Position numbers and translations under genes: made by a program. Positions 60,401-64,000 of a stretch of 64,000 nt of DNA are shown here, piece after piece. This DNA comes from Algoriphagus sp. AGSA1 (GTDB lineage: Bacteria > Bacteroidota > Bacteroidia > Cytophagales > Cyclobacteriaceae): the NCBI RefSeq assembly GCF_021390545.1, contig NZ_JAJUWR010000004.1:62001-126000 (forward strand). The letters are read 5' to 3'. Each line of letters begins with the position of its first letter. Positions within the stretch are counted from its first letter, which is position 1. The notes below the pieces were generated by a model that saw only the letters and a list, made by a program, of their open reading frames with translations, did not search any database and was not told the DNA's origin.

Positions 60401-60742
60401 TCTATTGGAAAAGGCACTGATCTCCGCTGCCGCCTGCGCCATGTCCGTACCTGGATAAAACTCAATTTTCATCAAGGTCAGCCCTTGGATGTTTTTAGTC
60501 GTAATCTGCTTTATCCCATTGACAAAGAGGAAGATATTCACATATCGCTTGCCATAAAATGCTTCCATTTGCTCAGGCATATAACCCCCATGCGGGTGAG
60601 ACAGATACAACACCGGCAGATCTAGCTGGGGAAATATATCAATCTTGATCGTGTTCACTGCCTTAATTCCAAAGAACAACAGGCCAACGACCACCACCAA
60701 GATTGTAATCGGTTTTCTCAATGCAAAACGTATCAATTCCAT
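57473..60742 (-). CDS. RND efflux transporter, HAE1/CzcA superfamily
   Basis: A 1089-residue inner-membrane pump. It opens [19 protein letters not shown] with helix 1 and the usual two large periplasmic loops. The proton-relay helix 4 has D400-E401 in [16 protein letters not shown], the second acid replaced by Glu relative to AcrB D407/D408. Helices 7 and 10-12 are typical ([31 protein letters not shown]). The loop between helices 6 and 7 carries an EF-hand-like calcium loop at 532-543. Substrates are probably drugs, lipids or organic compounds rather than metals, since no His-rich region is present; this is an inference. Confidence 0.93.
   Translation of the reverse strand: [1089 protein letters not shown]
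59114..59149 (-). other. EF-hand-like loop inside the RND pump
   Basis: Residues 532-543, [12 protein letters not shown], match the canonical 12-residue EF-hand loop (Asp1, Asn3, Asp5, Gly6, Ile8, Glu12). It lies in the cytoplasm-facing connection before helix 7. Confidence 0.6.
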
Positions 60743-60757
60743 GTCAATCTCGGTGGT

Positions 60758-62167
60758 TTAAAGTTGGTCTTCGAATAAGCTATAATCCCCGGCTGCCGCT
60801 GCCTTGAATAGCAAAGCCTGCCACACATTATTTGTTGCAATAGCATGATCAGTTTCTGCACGGATTAAGAGATAAAGAGCCTGGGTAACATTCACCAGAT
60901 CAGTGAGTCCATTATCATATAGAGCGACCTGTCTCTGATAAGCCTGTGATGCTGCTTTTACCTGAATAGGTGCTTCCTTGGCACTCTCAAGTGCGTTTTG
61001 CAATTTTTTGTCAGACAAAGTCCCCTGTAGGCGGATCTGCTGATCGGTTTGTCTGTATTCTTCCAGCAGTGCCAAGTTGATGAATTTCTGAGATTGAACT
61101 TGCTTGGAGGTCCTGAGAATCTGTGAAAGGTTCCAGGTGAGCCCCACACCGACCAGGTAGTTTGATCTGGTAGGGCTGATCCCATCCCAATACGAATGGT
61201 TGAAATCCGTATTGTCCACATTATAAGTAGGTCCAAATCCAGACGCACGGGTTTGTACAATCCCGATCATAGCAATGGAAGGATACTTAAAAGTTCGCAC
61301 GTAGGCAGTCTGTTGCTCATTCACATTGACCCGTGCCCGGTACCATTCCAGGATTGGATGAGTTGAGAAACTCGTATCGGCAATAAATCCATGTGGGACC
61401 TGAGACAGAAACAAGGTGTCCAATGTGAATTCCTGATCCACAACTCCGATCAAGTTCAAAAGTTTATTTTGAGCTTCCAACTCTCTGTCCAGGGACTTGA
61501 GATAAGCAATTTTTGCGTTGGAGAACTCAGCATCAGCCTGAGAAGAATCCACTCCGGCGATCAAACCATTTCTGGCCTTCACCTTCACGATTTGCTGAAA
61601 GGTTTCAGCCCTTTCCATGTTTCTTTCGAAAGAAGCCGTAAGCTTATGGGCGGCTACACCATCCAAGTATGCACTCGCCACTCTTACTTGATGCTGGAAA
61701 ATTTCCTGGATTAGGTTCTTTTGGTCCTGATCGGCAACAGCTTCAGCAGTTTGGATTCTTTTGGACGCTCTACCAAAAGCAAAAACCTCCCAGTTGATAT
61801 TTGCGACGTAGGACGCTCCAAACGCCGCATCCCAATTTTGCTCACTACGAGGTAAACCCGAAGATGAGACACCATACCCTCCAAATCCCCATAGGGGAGA
61901 GATTATCCCGTTCACAGTACCGTAATCCTGCTGGGCCGAAAGTGTAAAATCCGGAAGATATTCCCGCTTGGCCTGCCCGGCCAGTGCTTTTGAGGAGGCG
62001 GCATAGTATTCTTTGGCCCGTATATTTCCATAATTGGTCACCGCCATTTCCACCGCCTCCTTAATAGTAAGCTTTTCTTGGGCGGCCAGCTGCTGGGTTG
62101 AAATCAACAACAATGGTATAATACACCAAAGCCTGCTGTTCAATTTAATCCTAAATCCGGTTTTCAT
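60758..62167 (-). CDS. TolC-family outer-membrane efflux channel
   Basis: A 469-residue outer-membrane protein and first gene of the efflux operon. Signal peptide MKTGFRIKLNSRLWCIIPLL ending LAAQ. The two TolC repeats are coiled-coil-rich (KEAVEMAVTNYGNIRAKEYY...; ERAETFQQIVKVKARNGLIAGVDSSQADAEF...; KQVQSQKFINLALLEEYRQTDQQI). Beta strands between them form the barrel. Stop and the pump start are 15 nt apart. With pump and adaptor it makes a complete tripartite exporter. Confidence 0.93.
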   Translation of the reverse strand: MKTGFRIKLNSRLWCIIPLLLISTQQLAAQEKLTIKEAVEMAVTNYGNIRAKEYYAASSKALAGQAKREYLPDFTLSAQQDYGTVNGIISPLWGFGGYGVSSSGLPRSEQNWDAAFGASYVANINWEVFAFGRASKRIQTAEAVADQDQKNLIQEIFQHQVRVASAYLDGVAAHKLTASFERNMERAETFQQIVKVKARNGLIAGVDSSQADAEFSNAKIAYLKSLDRELEAQNKLLNLIGVVDQEFTLDTLFLSQVPHGFIADTSFSTHPILEWYRARVNVNEQQTAYVRTFKYPSIAMIGIVQTRASGFGPTYNVDNTDFNHSYWDGISPTRSNYLVGVGLTWNLSQILRTSKQVQSQKFINLALLEEYRQTDQQIRLQGTLSDKKLQNALESAKEAPIQVKAASQAYQRQVALYDNGLTDLVNVTQALYLLIRAETDHAIATNNVWQALLFKAAAAGDYSLFEDQL

Positions 62168-62725
62168 TCCATTCAGACCTATGTCAGTCTAGTATTTCGT
62201 TAAAACTTCAATTTTTTGAATAAATGAGCCGAATATGCAGCTGACAGCATCCATAAAAAAGTCAATGATATAAGCATATCTTTTAGCCGCATGGACAGCT
62301 TCCAAACCTTCTCACTTAACTTATTATTGGGCTTATTGATCGTTCAAGACTTAAAAAAAGTCCTATCCCTTTGCTTAGATGCTTAACTTCCGATCCACAA
62401 AATTTCGTTTTGTTCCAATGTGGATAGTGTCATGTCCATCTGATTCTTCTGCATGTTAGCACAGGATCTGAAGTATATCACAAACTCGTTGATGATTCTG
62501 CTGATCTTTTTTACAAATGGAAAATGCGGTACACGAGAGAAATAGGCATGATATTTCTTATTACGATATCCTATAAAAATTCAGGGATGCCATTTTTGGA
62601 CAGCAGAATACAACTTATTCAATGAAAATACTCAGGTCTAGGATTTGATCGTTCTTTTTCCAATGAATGGAATATTTGTCAAAGATTTGTCAACTTGCCC
62701 ACCCCATCTGCAAAACCCAATTCGT
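62168..62725. other. Divergent spacer, no supported gene
   Basis: About 560 bp of AT-rich DNA between the TolC gene (minus) and the MORN-type gene (plus). A start-less open stretch on the minus strand (about 62575-62390) is noted but not supported. Confidence 0.45.
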
Positions 62726-63811
62726 GTGAGGAAAATTATTGCTTTTGTGCTTTTCGTCATTTTGTCTCAGCATGCTTACGGACAAGACACCATCCGTACC
62801 TATTATGATGAGGAAGAAACCCTCATGAAGGAGATGTATTTTTTGCTGAACGGCAAAGCAAATGGTGAAGTAAGGAGATTTGATGAAGAAGGAAATCTCG
62901 TGCTCATCGGGCACTTACAAGACGATAAAAAAAATGGACTGTTTGTCGATTTACATCCTAAGTCAGGTGATACACTTAGGATCATTCCCTTTGTCAACAA
63001 TATCCGTTCGGGAGAATCGAAAAGTTTTTTTCCCGGAGGAAAATTAAAGCAGACTTCCACTTATTTGGACAATCAATTAGAAGGTCTGGTGACCACCTAT
63101 TATGAATCAGGTCAGATCAGAGACAAAACCAACTTCAAGAACAACAAGCCTGATGGACTCAGTGAAACATTCTATGAATCGGGAAAACCCGCTACCAGAG
63201 CTGTTTTCTCATCGGGAAGATATGATGGCTTGTTTGAAGAGTACGCAGAGAACGGGCAACTTCTGGTAGATGCCCGATATTCAAACGGTGAGCTTCACGG
63301 TAGAGAGACACAATATTATGAAAGCGGTGAAGTCCTTTCTGTCATAGATTATTCAAAGGGTATTTTAGATGGGATTTATGAGGTAAATTATCCTGATGGT
63401 TCCCCTGAGCGAAGAGGGAGATACAGAAAGGGTTATGAGGACGGTGAATTAGTGTCTTACCATCCCAATGGAACCGTAATGGAAAGGGCATTTTTCAAAA
63501 AAGGAATACCTATCCAAACTTCGGACAGATTTTATCCTTCCGGCAAGATCAAACAAAAAACAAGTTTTGACAAATCAGGGAATAAAGTACAGGAAATCCA
63601 CTATTTTGAAAACGACCAGATCTATTCGGTCACGAATTTTAAAAGCAATCAACCAGAAGGAGAAGTAAGGGTCTATAGAGAAGATGGTAGCTTATCAGAA
63701 ATCAGAAGATTTTCCCAAGGCAAACTACAGGGTGAGCGTGAATTCTACGATGAAAATGAAAAGCTGTTAAAAACCGAGTTTTACGAAAACGGCAACAAAA
63801 TCGATAAATAA
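62726..63811 (+). CDS. MORN-repeat (YwqK-like) exported protein
   Basis: A 361-residue protein if the GTG at 62726 is used, giving signal peptide MRKIIAFVLFVILSQHAYGQ; earlier TTG (62645) and ATG (62663) starts would bury that signal behind 21-27 residues. The mature part is a run of about 12 MORN-like repeats of the pattern YYESGQIR...NFKNNKPDGL and FYENGKL...GEREFYDENE. Such proteins (often annotated toxin-antitoxin system YwqK family antitoxin) have no proven antitoxin activity. Here the export signal suggests a surface or periplasmic scaffold. Confidence 0.85.
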   Translation: MRKIIAFVLFVILSQHAYGQDTIRTYYDEEETLMKEMYFLLNGKANGEVRRFDEEGNLVLIGHLQDDKKNGLFVDLHPKSGDTLRIIPFVNNIRSGESKSFFPGGKLKQTSTYLDNQLEGLVTTYYESGQIRDKTNFKNNKPDGLSETFYESGKPATRAVFSSGRYDGLFEEYAENGQLLVDARYSNGELHGRETQYYESGEVLSVIDYSKGILDGIYEVNYPDGSPERRGRYRKGYEDGELVSYHPNGTVMERAFFKKGIPIQTSDRFYPSGKIKQKTSFDKSGNKVQEIHYFENDQIYSVTNFKSNQPEGEVRVYREDGSLSEIRRFSQGKLQGEREFYDENEKLLKTEFYENGNKIDK

Positions 63812-63845
63812 TCAAGGGCTGGAGTAAAGAAAGAAAAAGCTTTTC

Positions 63846-63853
63846 TATTTTTG
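63846..63853 (+). promoter_or_regulatory. -7 box of purC
   Basis: TATTTTTG matches TAnnTTTG and ends 15 nt before the purC ATG. No TTTG is found at the -33 distance. Confidence 0.4.
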
Positions 63854-63868
63854 CCCAAACGAAACAGC

Positions 63869-64000
63869 ATGAGTAACGCGATCAAAGAAACCCATTTTCA
63901 GTTCCCAGATCAACAGGGATTTTACAAAGGCAAAGTACGTGATGTCTATATGTTTGACAAAGAACTGGTTGTGGTGGCGTCTGATAGGATCTCCGCTTTT
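63869..64000 (+). CDS. purC: Phosphoribosylaminoimidazole-succinocarboxamide synthase, N-terminal part (truncated by window)
   Basis: The first 44 codons are present and run off the window. KGKVRDVYMF and VVVASDRISAF are the N-terminal ATP-binding signatures of SAICAR synthetase, which joins aspartate to CAIR in purine synthesis. The opening MSNAIKETHFQFPDQQGFY fits the longer (about 300-residue) form of PurC. Confidence 0.92.
   Translation, partial: MSNAIKETHFQFPDQQGFYKGKVRDVYMFDKELVVVASDRISAF

Noticed and set aside
62390..62575. Minus-strand open stretch of about 60 codons (GYRNKKYHAYFSRVPHF onward)
   Set aside because: No start codon after the upstream TGA and no recognisable family; could be a gene remnant, but chance is enough in AT-rich DNA.
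62726..63811. Toxin-antitoxin pair involving the YwqK-like gene
   Set aside because: No toxin gene adjacent; the protein has an export signal and MORN repeats.

Overview
The window looks like a chromosome segment from a member of the Bacteroidota, most likely order Cytophagales (Cyclobacteriaceae-like). The evidence is two TonB-dependent outer-membrane proteins with N-terminal carboxypeptidase-regulatory-like domains, a TonB receptor/DUF4249 pair, a tricorn-type S41 protease, a Gfo/Idh/MocA + DUF1080 pair, weak or absent Shine-Dalgarno sequences, several TAnnTTTG promoter-like boxes, and a moderate G+C content. The genus is an inference. No rRNA, tRNA, CRISPR array, transposase or phage gene was recognised.

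Layout. 1-4.0 kb: edge of an exopolysaccharide cluster (acetyltransferase tail, GT4, Wzx-like flippase, convergent GT2). 4.6-8.8 kb: single-domain response regulator, then a multi-PAS/GAF sensor kinase overlapping a degenerate receiver gene. 8.8-10 kb: repeat island with a 308-bp tandem array. 10-14.6 kb: OmpR-type regulator, sensor kinase and an outer-membrane beta-barrel protein. 14.6-16.2 kb: second repeat island with a 486/487-bp tandem array. 16.2-19.5 kb: Wza/Wzc polysaccharide export pair. 20-25.2 kb: DUF423, a PBP4-type peptidase, LD-carboxypeptidase, SGNH hydrolase and FAH-family enzyme. 25.2-29.5 kb: M23 peptidase, PrxQ/Bcp peroxiredoxin and a split transketolase ending in a clear terminator. 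29.5-32.2 kb: repeat islands around one GNAT gene. 32.2-37.5 kb: one 1793-residue protein combining two alpha/beta-hydrolase domains, a CHAT protease domain and a helical repeat tail. 37.5-38.7 kb: repeat-rich spacer. 38.7-49 kb: tricorn protease, CAP protein, small secreted proteins, Gfo/Idh and DUF1080 genes, and a BlaI/M56 regulatory pair. 49-52.5 kb: TonB receptor + DUF4249. 52.7-54.9 kb: BatB/BatC-like VWA and TPR genes. 55-56.3 kb: thiolase. 56.3-62.2 kb: TolC-RND-adaptor efflux operon. 62.7 kb to the end: MORN-type protein and the start of purC.

Two things stand out. First, the CHAT/double-hydrolase protein stands alone between two repeat-rich spacers and resembles an effector of a biological-conflict system. 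Second, an ~88-bp element occurs three times (1295-1393 on +, 13614-13701 on -, 37989-38076 on -). All three copies keep an open micro-frame starting MKSSM, and all three run directly into an ATGAAA: the flippase start, a sensor-kinase start, and a short decayed frame. It looks like a mobile 5' leader or micro-ORF.

The intergenic DNA is also unusual. It is built from a recurring vocabulary of hairpin-forming modules, arranged in three direct-repeat arrays of different period (308, 486/487 and 266 bp). This resembles REP-type elements whose mobilising enzyme would lie outside the window.
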